Positions 1 through 8,895 of a stretch of 64,000 nt of DNA are shown here, one piece after another (the first letter of the stretch is position 1; the number at the start of each line of letters is the position of its first letter). The notes under the pieces are model-generated. The model worked only from the letters and a program-made list of their open reading frames with translations. It was not told the origin of the DNA and did not search any database. A program made the translations under genes and the position numbers. Source of the stretch: Streptomyces griseoruber (GTDB taxonomy: Bacteria; Actinomycetota; Actinomycetes; Streptomycetales; Streptomycetaceae); contig NZ_KQ948766.1 in NCBI RefSeq assembly GCF_001514205.1, positions 592,277-656,276 on the forward strand, written 5' to 3'.

Positions 1-1029
1 GACGACGGCAAGCCGAGCCTGGAGGAGGTCGAGAAGAAGGTCGACGACCTCTACCGCCAGGCGGAGACGGCGACCGAGAAGTACAACGCCGCCAAGGAGA
101 AGACGACCAGGCAGCGCAAGCAGGTGGACGGTCTCCTCGACGACGTCGCCCGGCGCACCCAGAGACTCAACGAGGCGCGGGAGGAGCTCGGTTCCGCCGC
201 CGCCGCGCAGTACCGCACCGGGGCCTCCGCGCCCGACACGGCGACGTTCCTGCTGGCGGACTCCCCGCAGGACTACTTCGACCGGACGCAGCTGATGAAC
301 CGGCTGACCGACCGCCAGAAGGACGCCGTCGACGACTACGTCACCGAGCAGTCGGCGACGATGCGGAAGCGCCAGGAGGCCGCCGAGAGCCTCGCGACCC
401 TCGACGACAGCCAGAGCGACCTGAAGACCGCCAAGGCCGCCGTCCAGAAGAAGCTCGGCGACGCGCGCGAACTGCTGTCGCAGCTGACGGCCCAGGAGAA
501 GGCGCGGCTGGCGGAGATCGAGAAGCAGCAGCAGGAGGAGGCCGCGCGCGAGGCGGCCGAGCTGGCCCGGCAGCAGGCGGAACAGGCCGCCCAGCAGGAC
601 ACCGGCACATCCTCCTCCTCGTCCTCCTCGTCCTCCTCTTCTTCGTCCTCGTCGTCGGACTCCTCGTACGCCACCAAGGCCGAGAAGGCGCTCGCGTTCG
701 CCCGTGCACAGATCGGCAAGCCGTACGTGTGGGGCGCCACCGGCCCCGACTCCTACGACTGCTCCGGCCTCACCCAGGCCGCCTGGAAGGCCGCCGGCGT
801 CTCCCTGCCGCGCACCACGTACGACCAGGTGAACGCCGGCACCACCGTCTCCCTCGCCGACGCCCGCCCCGGTGACCTGGTCTTCTTCTACGACGACATC
901 AGCCACGTCGGCATCTACATCGGCAACGGCATGATGATCCACGCCCCGAAGCCGGGCGCGTACGTCCGCGAGGAGTCGATCTACTACGACGGCGAGTCGG
1001 GCATCCACAGCGTGGTCCGCCCGGCCTGA
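1..1029 (+). CDS. NlpC/P60 (C40) cell-wall peptidase, 5' end outside window
   Basis: Secreted peptidoglycan hydrolase that would cut the stem peptide. The reading frame is open from base 1, so the signal peptide lies upstream of the window. The first ~200 visible residues are an Ala/Glu/Gln/Lys-rich coiled coil, followed by a pure serine linker (bases about 610-657) and a C40 domain. The C40 domain has PYVWGATGPDSYDCSGL (catalytic Cys codon at 760), SHVGIYIGNG with the catalytic His, and MIHAP. It closely resembles the complete paralogue at 2964-4046 (shared VDDLY/VDRLY-QEAETATE coiled-coil start), which gives a guide to the missing part. RipA/CwlO-like domain order is typical of Streptomyces. 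Substrate bond is inferred from the family. Confidence 0.93.
   Translation, partial: DDGKPSLEEVEKKVDDLYRQAETATEKYNAAKEKTTRQRKQVDGLLDDVARRTQRLNEAREELGSAAAAQYRTGASAPDTATFLLADSPQDYFDRTQLMNRLTDRQKDAVDDYVTEQSATMRKRQEAAESLATLDDSQSDLKTAKAAVQKKLGDARELLSQLTAQEKARLAEIEKQQQEEAAREAAELARQQAEQAAQQDTGTSSSSSSSSSSSSSSSSDSSYATKAEKALAFARAQIGKPYVWGATGPDSYDCSGLTQAAWKAAGVSLPRTTYDQVNAGTTVSLADARPGDLVFFYDDISHVGIYIGNGMMIHAPKPGAYVREESIYYDGESGIHSVVRPA
607..663 (+). repeat. TCC/TCG microsatellite encoding polyserine linker
   Basis: An almost uninterrupted run of serine codons (tcc, tcg, tct) encodes about 18 Ser between the coiled coil and the C40 domain of the hydrolase. Slippage here would change linker length by whole codons. 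Confidence 0.8.
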
Positions 1030-1120
1030 GTCATGTGCGGGCACGCGCGTGCAGGTCGTTTTCCGCGACTACGCGCGTGTGCCGCCGTGTGAACCGCTTC
1101 GCATCCTTAGCATCGGGCCC

Positions 1121-2119
1121 ATGCCCGGCACCTCCTCCCTGCGCGCCTGGTGGGCGCGGCGTCCGCCGGCGGCCGGCGCCGCCGTGCTGGCCACCGGCAT
1201 CCTGTCGATCGGACTGCGCCTCGCGGGACACGAGGTCCTGTCCCATGTCGCGCTGGCACTGGCCGGCGCGGCCTGGGTGGCGCTGGCCGCCGACTTCGTC
1301 GTACGACTCCTGTGGGAGCGCCGGCGCTGGCTGGCGGAGGCGGGCACACCGGGCGGGCTGACCGCCGTGGCCGCCACGACCGTGCTCGGCACGGGCGTCT
1401 CGGCGCTGGGCCGGCAGAACCTGGCCTGGGCGCTGCTGGCGCTGTCGGCCGTGCTGTGGCCGGTGCTGATGACGGGTGTCGTACGGCAGGTCGTGCGACG
1501 CGTCATGAGCCACCGGGCCCGCCGGATGCCCGGAGCCGTGTTCCTGTGCTGTGTGGCCACCGAGGGGCTCGCGGTGCTGGGCGCGACCCTGGCGAAGGCC
1601 GAGACGCTCTCCTGGCCCGCGCACACCGCGCTCGTGCTGTTCTGGCTCGGCCTGCCGCTCTACGCGGGCATGCTCGCCCTGTTCGACTGGCGTCAGGTCA
1701 CCGAGGGCGCCGGGGACCAGTGGGTGGCCGGTGGGGCGCTCGCCGTCTCGGCCCTCGCGGGGTCGCGGCTCATCGACGCGGACCACGCGCTGTACCTGTG
1801 GAACGCCGACGACCGGGGCGTCCTGCGCGGGATGACGATCGCGCTGCTCGTCCTCGCCCTCGTCTGGTACGCCGTCCTGCTCGCCGCCGAGGTCCTCCGG
1901 CCACGGCCACACCCCGACGTACGGCGGTGGGCGACGGTGTTCCCGATGGGGATGACGGCGGTGGCGACGATGTCCGTCGCCACCGCCGCCGACGTCCCGG
2001 GGCTGAAGGGGCCCGGAGAGGTGCTGCTGTGGGTCGCGGTGGCGGCGTGGCTGGCGGTCGCCGCGGCGGCGCTGATCGCCGGGTTCGGCGGGTCCGTCAG
2101 GTCCACAGGACGGCGATGA
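1121..2119 (+). CDS. SLAC1/TehA-like (TDT family) integral membrane protein
   Basis: About 332 residues, almost entirely hydrophobic, with roughly ten predicted membrane segments and short loops. This is the architecture of the tellurite-resistance/C4-dicarboxylate/anion channel (TDT, SLAC1) family; the short TM segments with Gly/Ala-rich faces and the central RxVxxRVMSH loop fit it, but no residue proves the substrate. I chose ATG 1121 because the upstream part of the open frame (from 1049) contains an implausible Arg/Cys-rich leader. The 3' end overlaps the convergent small membrane protein by 23 bases. Family assignment is by overall pattern and is moderately secure; transported ion unknown. 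Confidence 0.6.
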   Translation: MPGTSSLRAWWARRPPAAGAAVLATGILSIGLRLAGHEVLSHVALALAGAAWVALAADFVVRLLWERRRWLAEAGTPGGLTAVAATTVLGTGVSALGRQNLAWALLALSAVLWPVLMTGVVRQVVRRVMSHRARRMPGAVFLCCVATEGLAVLGATLAKAETLSWPAHTALVLFWLGLPLYAGMLALFDWRQVTEGAGDQWVAGGALAVSALAGSRLIDADHALYLWNADDRGVLRGMTIALLVLALVWYAVLLAAEVLRPRPHPDVRRWATVFPMGMTAVATMSVATAADVPGLKGPGEVLLWVAVAAWLAVAAAALIAGFGGSVRSTGRR

Positions 2120-2450
2120 AGATGTTCGCCACGGTCAGCAGGCCGACCAGGCCGAACAGCGGCTTCTCCACCTTCTCGTCGTCCCGCTTCACATAGACCA
2201 GGCCGAGGATCACCACCAGCAGCGCCAGCTTCACCCCGATCTTGATGTTGTTGAGGGGCTGGTCGTCGGCCTGGTTGAGGCCGACCAGGATCACACCGGT
2301 GACCAGCATGGTCGCCGCGCCGTGCAGCATCGCGGGCACGAAACGGGCCGTGCCCTGGCCCATCGCCTTCATCTGGGTGAGGAAGCCGCCCAGGAGCGCG
2401 GCGATGCCGATGATGTGCAGGCCGACGAAAAGATGGATGAGTACGTCCAT
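2097..2450 (-). CDS. Small four-helix membrane protein, unknown function
   Basis: A 117-residue protein with four hydrophobic helices (about residues 3-27, 40-62, 70-87 and 95-115) and a short charged cytoplasmic loop KRDDEKVEK. It starts at ATG 2450 and is convergent with the SLAC1-like gene, sharing 23 bp at the 3' ends. I recognise it only as a conserved type of small Streptomyces membrane protein. No functional residues are visible. Confidence 0.75.
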   Translation of the reverse strand: MDVLIHLFVGLHIIGIAALLGGFLTQMKAMGQGTARFVPAMLHGAATMLVTGVILVGLNQADDQPLNNIKIGVKLALLVVILGLVYVKRDDEKVEKPLFGLVGLLTVANIFIAVLWT

Positions 2451-2963
2451 GAGGCCGGATGCTAATCAGCCCGGCCCCCGCCACCCGACACCGGCCCCCG
2501 CCTCCCGGTACCGGCCCTCCCCCGTGACGGGACTCGCATATATGCGTCCATAGCATCCCGCCGCGCCGAGGTGCCCCGGAATCGCGGCATCGATCATCGC
2601 GCCGCGCGAACCCGACGCCCCGGCCCGGTCCGCCGCACAGAAACAGACAGCCGGTGGTCCGCTCATGCCTTTTCCGCACATCTCGTCACCGACCCGACAC
2701 GAACGGGCCTAGCGTCCTCCCCCAGGTGACCGGCTCCCCACCGCCGCCCGGGCCAGGGGCGGCAGTCGGACACCACCGCCGAGAAGGTCCGACGGCGTCC
2801 CGCTCCCCCTGTGCGGGCCACCGTCGGACCGTCAGCGCCTCCCTCGGTCGTCCGTCCGCTCCCCGACGGCCGAGGGGCCGCCTGACAAAGCCGTGGGTCC
2901 GTCCGACGACGGTCGACGACCCCACGGCCGAGGCGGTCGTACGAAAGGACGTGCAAGTCCCAC
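2451..2963. promoter_or_regulatory. Structured 513-bp divergent intergenic region; candidate long 5' leader of the NlpC/P60 gene
   Basis: There is no gene here. The part next to the NlpC/P60 start can fold into strong hairpins on the + strand: GGTCCGACGG 2786-2795 pairs perfectly with CCGTCGGACC 2821-2830 (with a nested CCCGC/GCGGG pair), and GCCGTGGGTC (about 2888-2898) pairs with GACCCCACGGC (about 2920-2930). The end, ACGAAAGGACGTGCAAGTCC, sits directly before GTG 2964. Streptomyces cell-wall hydrolase genes are known to be controlled by c-di-AMP (ydaO-type) riboswitches in long leaders, so this is a candidate. I could not align it to the ydaO consensus. Confidence 0.3.
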
Positions 2964-4046
2964 GTGGCAGCGCACCGCAAGCCCCGACCGCGCTCGCTCG
3001 GCGGCCAGACGGCCCGTACGGCGTTCACCCTCGCCCTCGCCGGCGCGGCGACCGCCACGGCCTTCGACGGAACCGGCCAGGCCGAGCCCCAGCTGACCAC
3101 CGCACAGGTCAAGGTCAAGGTGGACAGGCTGTACCAGGAGGCGGAGACGGCCACCGAGCAGTACAACGGCGCGCAGGAGAAGGCCACGTCCGCCGAACAG
3201 CATCTCCACACCCTGCGGGACGAGGCGGCCCGCAAGGAGGAGAAGCTCAACTCGGCGCGGGAGGCACTGGGCACGATGGCGGCGGCGCAGTACCGCAGCG
3301 GCGGCCTCGACCCCGCCGTGCAGCTGGCGCTCTCCGACGACCCCGACCAGTACCTCGACGGCGCCGCCTTCGCCGAACGCGCCGGCGACCGTCAGTCCGC
3401 CGCCGTCACCCGAGTCCGCAGGCAGTTGCACGAGATCGAGCAGCTGCGCGGCGCCGCCCGCCTCGAACTGTCCTCCCTCAAGGCCCGCAAGGCGGAACTG
3501 AAGGAGCACAAGAAGACCGTCACCGACAAGCTCGCCGCGGCCCGCAGCCTGCTCTCCCGGCTGACGGCGGCGGAACGGGCCCGGATCGCAGCCGACCTGG
3601 GCGGCGGCACCGGAACGGCCGACCGCGCCTCACGCGCCTCCTCCGACGCCCGCGCGCCCCTCCGGACGCCCGGCTCCGCCACCGCCTCCGCCCCCGACTC
3701 CCGAGCTGCGGCGGCCGTTTCCTTCGCCTACTCCAAGCTCGGCAGCCCTTACGTCTGGGGTGCCACCGGCCCGAACGCCTTCGACTGCTCGGGCCTGGTC
3801 CTGGCCGCCTACCGCTCCGCCGGGGTGTCCCTGCCCCGCACGACCTACGCCCAGATCGGCGTCGGCCGACGCGTCTCCCGCTCCGAACTCCGCCCCGGTG
3901 ACCTGGTCTTCTTCTACTCCGGCATCACCCACGTCGGCCTCTACATCGGCAACGGCCGCATGATCCACGCCCCGAACCCCTCGGCCCCGGTACGCGTCGC
4001 CCCCATCGACGAGATGCCCTTCGCGGGCGCGACCCGGGTGGTGTGA
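2964..4046 (+). CDS. NlpC/P60 (C40) cell-wall peptidase with N-terminal coiled coil
   Basis: A 360-residue secreted hydrolase. Residues 1-40 look like a signal peptide (basic RKPRPRS, then TARTAFTLALAGAATATA). Residues about 45-200 form a coiled coil that in RipA-type enzymes blocks the active site. A Ser/Ala/Arg linker follows, then the C40 domain from about residue 248: SPYVWGATGPNAFDCSGL with catalytic Cys, THVGLYIGNG with catalytic His, and MIHAP. GTG 2964 is preferred because it precedes the signal peptide. It is the paralogue of the gene at the window edge but lacks the polyserine linker. The leader is long and structured, suggesting RNA-level control. Confidence 0.95.
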   Translation: MAAHRKPRPRSLGGQTARTAFTLALAGAATATAFDGTGQAEPQLTTAQVKVKVDRLYQEAETATEQYNGAQEKATSAEQHLHTLRDEAARKEEKLNSAREALGTMAAAQYRSGGLDPAVQLALSDDPDQYLDGAAFAERAGDRQSAAVTRVRRQLHEIEQLRGAARLELSSLKARKAELKEHKKTVTDKLAAARSLLSRLTAAERARIAADLGGGTGTADRASRASSDARAPLRTPGSATASAPDSRAAAAVSFAYSKLGSPYVWGATGPNAFDCSGLVLAAYRSAGVSLPRTTYAQIGVGRRVSRSELRPGDLVFFYSGITHVGLYIGNGRMIHAPNPSAPVRVAPIDEMPFAGATRVV

Positions 4047-4111
4047 GCCGGGCGGTGCGAGCCAGGCGGTGCGAGCCGGGGCCGGCGGACGCGGGCCAGG
4101 CAAGCGGTGGG

Positions 4112-4855
4112 TCACACCAGCCGTCGTGCCGTCGCCCAGCGCGTCAGTTCATGCCGGTTGGACAGCTGGAGCTTGCGGAGCACCGCCGACACATGGGACT
4201 CGACCGTCTTCACCGAGATGAACAGCTGCTTGGCGATCTCCTTGTACGCATAGCCGCGGGCGATGAGGCGCAGCACCTCGCGCTCGCGCTGGGTGAGCCG
4301 GTCGAGGTCCTCGTCGACCGGAGGGGCATCGGTGGAGGCGAAGGCGTCCAGGACGAACCCGGCGAGGCGCGGCGAGAAGACCGCGTCGCCCTCCTGCACC
4401 CGGAAGATCGAGTCGACCAGATCGGTACCGGTGATCGTCTTGGTGACATAGCCGCGGGCACCTCCACGGATGACCCCGATCACGTCCTCCGCCGCGTCCG
4501 AGACGGACAGGGCGAGGAAACGCACCGGCTGTTCGGCGTCGGCCATCAACGAGGCACAGCGGCGCAGCACTTCGACCCCTCCGCCGCCGGGAAGGTGGAC
4601 GTCGAGCAGCACCACCTCGGGCCGGGTCGCGGTGATGACGGTGACCGCCTGGTCGACGTCCGCCGCCTCGCCGACGACCTCGACGCCCGTCTGCTCGGTC
4701 TGGCCGATCTCGGCCTGCACACCGGTGCGGAACATGCGGTGGTCGTCGACCAGGACCACCCGCACACGCCGCCCGCCCGTGCTCTCGGAGGTCTGCGCCG
4801 GCTCGGGCGCATCCCCCGCTGCCGCCGCCGCGTTCGTCTCGGTCGGGTCGCTCAT
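4112..4855 (-). CDS. LuxR-family (NarL/FixJ) response regulator
   Basis: A 247-residue DNA-binding response regulator. After a disordered Ala/Glu/Thr N-terminus, the receiver domain (about residues 30-155) has the acidic pair in VVLVDDHRMF, the phospho-acceptor Asp in VVLLDVHLPG and the Lys in GYVTKTI. The C-terminal LuxR helix-turn-helix (about 180-245) contains LTQREREVLRLIARG and ISVKTVESHVSAVLRKL. Its start codon overlaps the stop of the upstream histidine kinase by four bases (ATGA), so the two form a cognate, translationally coupled two-component pair. The PspC domain on the kinase suggests envelope stress as input. Targets are unknown; the divergent PspC gene is the obvious candidate. 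Confidence 0.95.
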   Translation of the reverse strand: MSDPTETNAAAAAGDAPEPAQTSESTGGRRVRVVLVDDHRMFRTGVQAEIGQTEQTGVEVVGEAADVDQAVTVITATRPEVVLLDVHLPGGGGVEVLRRCASLMADAEQPVRFLALSVSDAAEDVIGVIRGGARGYVTKTITGTDLVDSIFRVQEGDAVFSPRLAGFVLDAFASTDAPPVDEDLDRLTQREREVLRLIARGYAYKEIAKQLFISVKTVESHVSAVLRKLQLSNRHELTRWATARRLV

Positions 4856-6144
4856 GACGTCTTCTCCGCCCTCTCCATCTCCAGCTCGACCTCCGTGCCG
4901 CCGCCCGGTACCGCCCGCAGCCGGGCCGTGCCGCCGTTGCGCTCCATACGGCCGATGATCGATTCTCTAACGCCCATGCGGTCGGCGGGTATCGAGTCCA
5001 GGTCGAAGCCGGGGCCGCGGTCCCGGACGGACACGAAGACCGTCCTGCCCTCGACTTCGGCGTACACCTGCACGGCGCCGCCGTCGCCACCGTACTTGGC
5101 GGCGTTCACCATCGCCTCGCGCGCGGCCTGCATCTGTGCGCCGACCCGCTCGTCGAGCGGGCAGTCGCCGACGACCACGACCTCGATGGGGACGCCGTGC
5201 TTGTCCTCGACCTCGGCGGCGTTGCGCCGGACCGCCTCGGCGACCGTCGCCGGCTCGTCCTCCTCGTCCTTGCCGGTGCCCTCCGGTTTGTAGAGCCAGG
5301 TGCGCAGGTCGCGCTCCTGGGCGCGGGCGAGACGGCGCACCTCGCCGGCGTTCTCCGCGTTGCGCTGGATCAGGGTCAGGGTGTGCAGCACGGAGTCGTG
5401 GACATGGGCGGCGACCTCGGCCCGCTCCTGGGCCCGGATCCGCATCAGACGCTCCTCGGAGAGGTCCTGGGTCATGCGGACCAGGTAGGGCCCGGCGAGG
5501 AGGGTGATGCCGACGAGGACGGCGAGTGCGGCCTGGAGCACCGAGCCGAGGTGGGCGGCCGAGCCCTGGAGGACGAAGATGCCGGACACACCGGCGGTGA
5601 CGAGGAGGACGCCGGCGCCGGCCCGCAGCAGCGTGAGCGTGCGGCGTCTGCGCCCCACCTCGACCCAGCGGGCCCGGCGGGCGTTGTCCGCCTGGCGCCA
5701 GACGAGGGCGACGCCCGCGCCGACGAGGACGGCGGGCAGGAGATACGCCTTGGCTCCGCTGCCCAGGTTCACATTGCCGACGAAGACCAGGGCGACGACG
5801 ACCATCAGGAGCAGGGCGACGATCTGTCCCCGGTCCGGTCTGCGGGGGACGAGTCTGCGGCGGCCGTCGGGCGCGGTCTCCGTGGAGACGAGGGACGGCG
5901 GCCTCTGGTCTCCGACACCGCCGACGCCGAGCGGTACGAAGAACCAGAAGGCCGCGTAGAGCAGGGCGCCGAGGCCGTCCGCCATGAACAGGCCGACGAA
6001 GACGAGCCGCACCCACGCGACGGGCAGCCCGAGGTGCCCGGCGAGCCCCCGCGCCACGCCACCCAGCCAGCGTCCGTCGCTGCTGCGGTAGAGCTTGCGC
6101 GGCGGCCGCGGTTCGACGAGTGGCGCTGCTGCGGCTTCCGGCAT
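4852..6144 (-). CDS. PspC-domain sensor histidine kinase
   Basis: About 430 residues. An N-terminal PspC domain (about 17-80: KLYRSSDGRWLGGVARGLAG, then a hydrophobic helix) is fused to further membrane helices (about 112-145 and 180-230), a dimerisation helix with the phospho-acceptor in AAHVHDSVLHTL, and a C-terminal HATPase domain (N-box REAMVNAAKYGG, G1 box DRGPGFD). This is the DesK/NarX-like HisKA_3 layout that pairs with LuxR regulators. ATG 6144 is chosen over an upstream start at 6180 because PspC homology begins soon after it; the ribosome site is weak for both. It is divergent from the PspC/LiaF-like gene, with 180 bp between them. Confidence 0.93.
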   Translation of the reverse strand: MPEAAAAPLVEPRPPRKLYRSSDGRWLGGVARGLAGHLGLPVAWVRLVFVGLFMADGLGALLYAAFWFFVPLGVGGVGDQRPPSLVSTETAPDGRRRLVPRRPDRGQIVALLLMVVVALVFVGNVNLGSGAKAYLLPAVLVGAGVALVWRQADNARRARWVEVGRRRRTLTLLRAGAGVLLVTAGVSGIFVLQGSAAHLGSVLQAALAVLVGITLLAGPYLVRMTQDLSEERLMRIRAQERAEVAAHVHDSVLHTLTLIQRNAENAGEVRRLARAQERDLRTWLYKPEGTGKDEEDEPATVAEAVRRNAAEVEDKHGVPIEVVVVGDCPLDERVGAQMQAAREAMVNAAKYGGDGGAVQVYAEVEGRTVFVSVRDRGPGFDLDSIPADRMGVRESIIGRMERNGGTARLRAVPGGGTEVELEMERAEKTS

Positions 6145-6323
6145 GCCAACGATGGTCACACAGCGTGCGGGCCCGGGCATCAGGGTTCGCCCCCGAGACG
6201 CCCCTGATCTTCGGCCCGCTCGCAGGTCGAACGCCTCCCGGGCGCCGGCTCAGGGCCGATATCAGGGTCCGACCAGGGTCGTTCCGACTGCCGCCGGGGC
6301 CGCGGGCCCGCCACCATGGACCC

Positions 6324-7937
6324 ATGGAAAATCACCAGCACGCCGCGGACGCGGTGCCCGACGGGGGCACCGCGCCCGACGCGGCCGCCCCGTCCACCGG
6401 TGCCCACGGCGCCGCAGGTGAGAAGCCTCGCGCGCACGGGCAGGCGGGCGCGCCCACACACGGAGACAAGGGAGCGGACGACATGTCCGAGGGGCCGGGC
6501 CGGGCCGACGAGGCCCTCACCGCCGCGGAGGCGGCGGTGGGCGCTGCGACCGCCGCTGCGGCGGCCGGGGCGGCGGCCGATGCCGCGGAGGCGGCGGCTG
6601 CCGCAGCGCGCTCGGCGGCCCGACCGGACGCCGAGGACATCGAGGACGTCGAGGACGTCGAGGGGCCCGACAGATTCCGGCGCGACCGGCAGTACAAGAT
6701 GCTGGCCGGGGTGTGCGCGGGGCTGGGGCGGCATTACGACATGGACCCGGTGATCTTCCGGATCACGCTCGCGGTGCTCTCCGCGACGGGCGGCGTCGGC
6801 CTCATCTTCTACGGGTTCGCATGGCTCTTCGTCCCCTACTCCGACGACGAGCAGCACGAGGTGCGCAAGCTGCTGACCGGCCGGGTCGACGGCCAGGCCC
6901 TGGCGGCCGTGCTGTTCGCGCTGGTCGGCTGCGGGGTGTTCCTGTCGATGCTGAACAACGGCAGTGTGCTGACCTTCGCCGTGGTCCTCTCGCTCCTGCT
7001 CGCGGGAGCCGGGTACTGGTCGCGGCACCGTGGCTCCGCCGACCCCGATCCGCTGGCGGCGCAGGCCGTCGCCGACGCCCCGCCGGAGGCCCAGGCACCG
7101 CCGGTCCCGGCCGCCTACCCCTCCTGGTGGCGTGACCCCATCGTCAAGGACGGCACCCATGACGGCGGCACCGGCTATCTCTGGGGTCCCCAGGACTCCC
7201 GGGGGCGGGACATCGCGGCGGCCGTCAACGTCAGCCTCAGCGGCCACCCGGGCGCCCGCGAGCACATACGCGTCCCGCCCGGCCGCTCCCCCGCTCCGCG
7301 CGGCCCCCGCTGGACGGGCGGCTGGGTGTTCCTGCTGGCCCTGTTCGCGGGCGCCCTCGTGACCCGGCTCACCTGGGACGACCATCCGCTCGGCACCAGC
7401 CTCCAGGCCGGTCTGGCCGCCGCGCTCATCGTGCTCGGCGCGGGCATCGCGATCAGCTCGTTCCTGGGACGCACCGGCGCGGGGTCGGTTTTCCTGGCGC
7501 TCGTCACCGCCGGCCTGCTGGCGGGTTCGACGGTCCTGCCCAAGGACGTGAGCACGCACTGGGTCGACCGGACCTGGCGGCCCGCGGCGGTGTCGGAGGT
7601 GCGAGGGGCCTACGACCTCGGCACCGGTGACGCGACGCTGGACCTGTCCGGGCTGGACGTGGTCAAGGGGCAGACGGTGCGCACCAACGCGGAGGTGGGG
7701 GTGGGCCGGCTGCGGGTGGTCGTGCCGCCGGACGTGACGGTGAAACTGAGCATCGACGTGGGGCTGGGCGATGTCCAGCTGCCCGGCGAGAACAAGGAGG
7801 ACGTGGACGTGGAGCCGGGCAAGCACAGGACGGTGACGCTGGCGCCGGTGTCGGGCAGCAAGGACACGGCCGGGACGCTCGACCTGGATCTCCAGGTCGG
7901 GGTGGGACAGGCGGTGGTGAACCGTGCTGCGTCATGA
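6324..7937 (+). CDS. PspC and LiaF/toastrack-like membrane protein
   Basis: A 537-residue membrane protein. The first ~110 residues are a low-complexity Ala/Glu/Asp cytoplasmic region. A PspC domain follows (FRRDRQYKMLAGVCAGLGRHYDMDP is its start) with one helix, then two more helix pairs. The C-terminal ~120 residues are soluble, with repeating VRGAYDLGTGDATLDLSGL and VGVGRLRVVVPPDV patterns typical of the LiaF-C/toastrack beta-solenoid fold. ATG 6324 is chosen because the upstream open frame is non-conserved-looking Arg/Pro sequence. In LiaFSR systems LiaF restrains the kinase. The divergent PspC kinase/regulator pair makes the same relationship likely here, but that is inference. Confidence 0.88.
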   Translation: MENHQHAADAVPDGGTAPDAAAPSTGAHGAAGEKPRAHGQAGAPTHGDKGADDMSEGPGRADEALTAAEAAVGAATAAAAAGAAADAAEAAAAAARSAARPDAEDIEDVEDVEGPDRFRRDRQYKMLAGVCAGLGRHYDMDPVIFRITLAVLSATGGVGLIFYGFAWLFVPYSDDEQHEVRKLLTGRVDGQALAAVLFALVGCGVFLSMLNNGSVLTFAVVLSLLLAGAGYWSRHRGSADPDPLAAQAVADAPPEAQAPPVPAAYPSWWRDPIVKDGTHDGGTGYLWGPQDSRGRDIAAAVNVSLSGHPGAREHIRVPPGRSPAPRGPRWTGGWVFLLALFAGALVTRLTWDDHPLGTSLQAGLAAALIVLGAGIAISSFLGRTGAGSVFLALVTAGLLAGSTVLPKDVSTHWVDRTWRPAAVSEVRGAYDLGTGDATLDLSGLDVVKGQTVRTNAEVGVGRLRVVVPPDVTVKLSIDVGLGDVQLPGENKEDVDVEPGKHRTVTLAPVSGSKDTAGTLDLDLQVGVGQAVVNRAAS

Positions 7938-8178
7938 GTTCCAGCCCGGCAGGCTGGTCGCGGGCGCGTTCTTCACCCTCGCGGGTGTCATCTACGCAGG
8001 TGACGCGGGCGGGCTGTGGGAGACCCCCTGGTTCGCGGTCATCCCCCTCGTCGTGGTCGGCCTCTGTCTGGCCGGGGCGACGGCCGTGGTGGCCCGGTCC
8101 CTGCGCAGACGACGCCGGACCGGCCGGGCCACGCCCGCCGGGGCCACGGGGCCGCACCCCGGCGGCAGACCGATGTGA
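7924..8178 (+). CDS. Small two-helix membrane protein
   Basis: An 84-residue protein starting at GTG 7924, which overlaps the end of the PspC gene by 14 bases and is therefore probably translated with it. It has two hydrophobic helices (about 11-29 and 38-60), then a strongly basic cytoplasmic tail SLRRRRRTGR. No family recognised beyond a small partner protein often seen next to PspC genes in Streptomyces. Role in the same envelope module is inferred from coupling. Confidence 0.75.
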   Translation: MLRHEFQPGRLVAGAFFTLAGVIYAGDAGGLWETPWFAVIPLVVVGLCLAGATAVVARSLRRRRRTGRATPAGATGPHPGGRPM

Positions 8179-8185
8179 GGCAAGG

Positions 8186-8719
8186 TCAGTCCAGGCCGCC
8201 TGCTCGTTGCCGGCGCCGGTTGTGCCAGAGCGCGTCGAGCGAGAGGTAGGGGGCGCCGGCGAGGACGAAGGGGAGCCAGGCCATCAGATAGATGAGGTCG
8301 TTGCCGTAGTAGTACGGGTCGGAGGCCCAGCTCACCGTCAGCCAGAGGGAGAGGGAGATCAGCGCGCCGCCGAGAGCGGCGAGCCGGGTGAGGAGGCCGA
8401 TCAGGGCGCCGATGCCGACGGCGAGTTCACCGAGGGCGATGGCGTAACCGAAGCCGACCGGGTTCTTCAGGGCCAGGTCGACCAGGGCGGGGATGGCCGA
8501 GGAGTCACGGACGGCACGCATGGTGTCGCCGATCGAGCCCGCGCCGCCGTCCTTCATGAAGGCGCTGTCGGTGAGTTTGTCGATACCGGCGTAGATGAAG
8601 GTGACGCCCAGAAAGATCCGTAGAGGAAGGAGAGCGTAGTGGCGGGCGGTGTCCCGCCAGCCCCGGCCGCCGCCCTGGAGGTAGGGAGGATAGGTGTCCG
8701 TCCGCATGCCGTGAGTCAT
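8186..8719 (-). CDS. DoxX family membrane protein
   Basis: About 177 residues with four helices and the DoxX signature ALLPLRIFLGVTFIYAGIDKL near the start, followed by a variable loop, GFGYAIALGELAVGIGALIGLLTRLAA and a final helix pair. DoxX proteins are thiosulfate:quinone oxidoreductase-like or integrity-of-membrane proteins; in Streptomyces the role is usually unknown. ATG 8719 is preferred over an earlier in-frame start at 8761 because GAGAGGCGG lies upstream. Convergent with the small membrane protein, only a few bases apart. Confidence 0.88.
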   Translation of the reverse strand: MTHGMRTDTYPPYLQGGGRGWRDTARHYALLPLRIFLGVTFIYAGIDKLTDSAFMKDGGAGSIGDTMRAVRDSSAIPALVDLALKNPVGFGYAIALGELAVGIGALIGLLTRLAALGGALISLSLWLTVSWASDPYYYGNDLIYLMAWLPFVLAGAPYLSLDALWHNRRRQRAGGLD

Positions 8720-8895
8720 CGCCCGTAGCCGCCTCTCGCCCTGAGTGGTGGGACCCCTCAACAGACCATACGTACGAAATGGGGGGTGCGCTCAATTGTT
8801 TGCACAGCCTGTGGGTCCCACTGGTTCACTCCGCCCGCGCGTTCACTTCGGCCCCTGGCCGACCGCTCCGGCCGGTCGGCCGCGGGACCGGGCCG

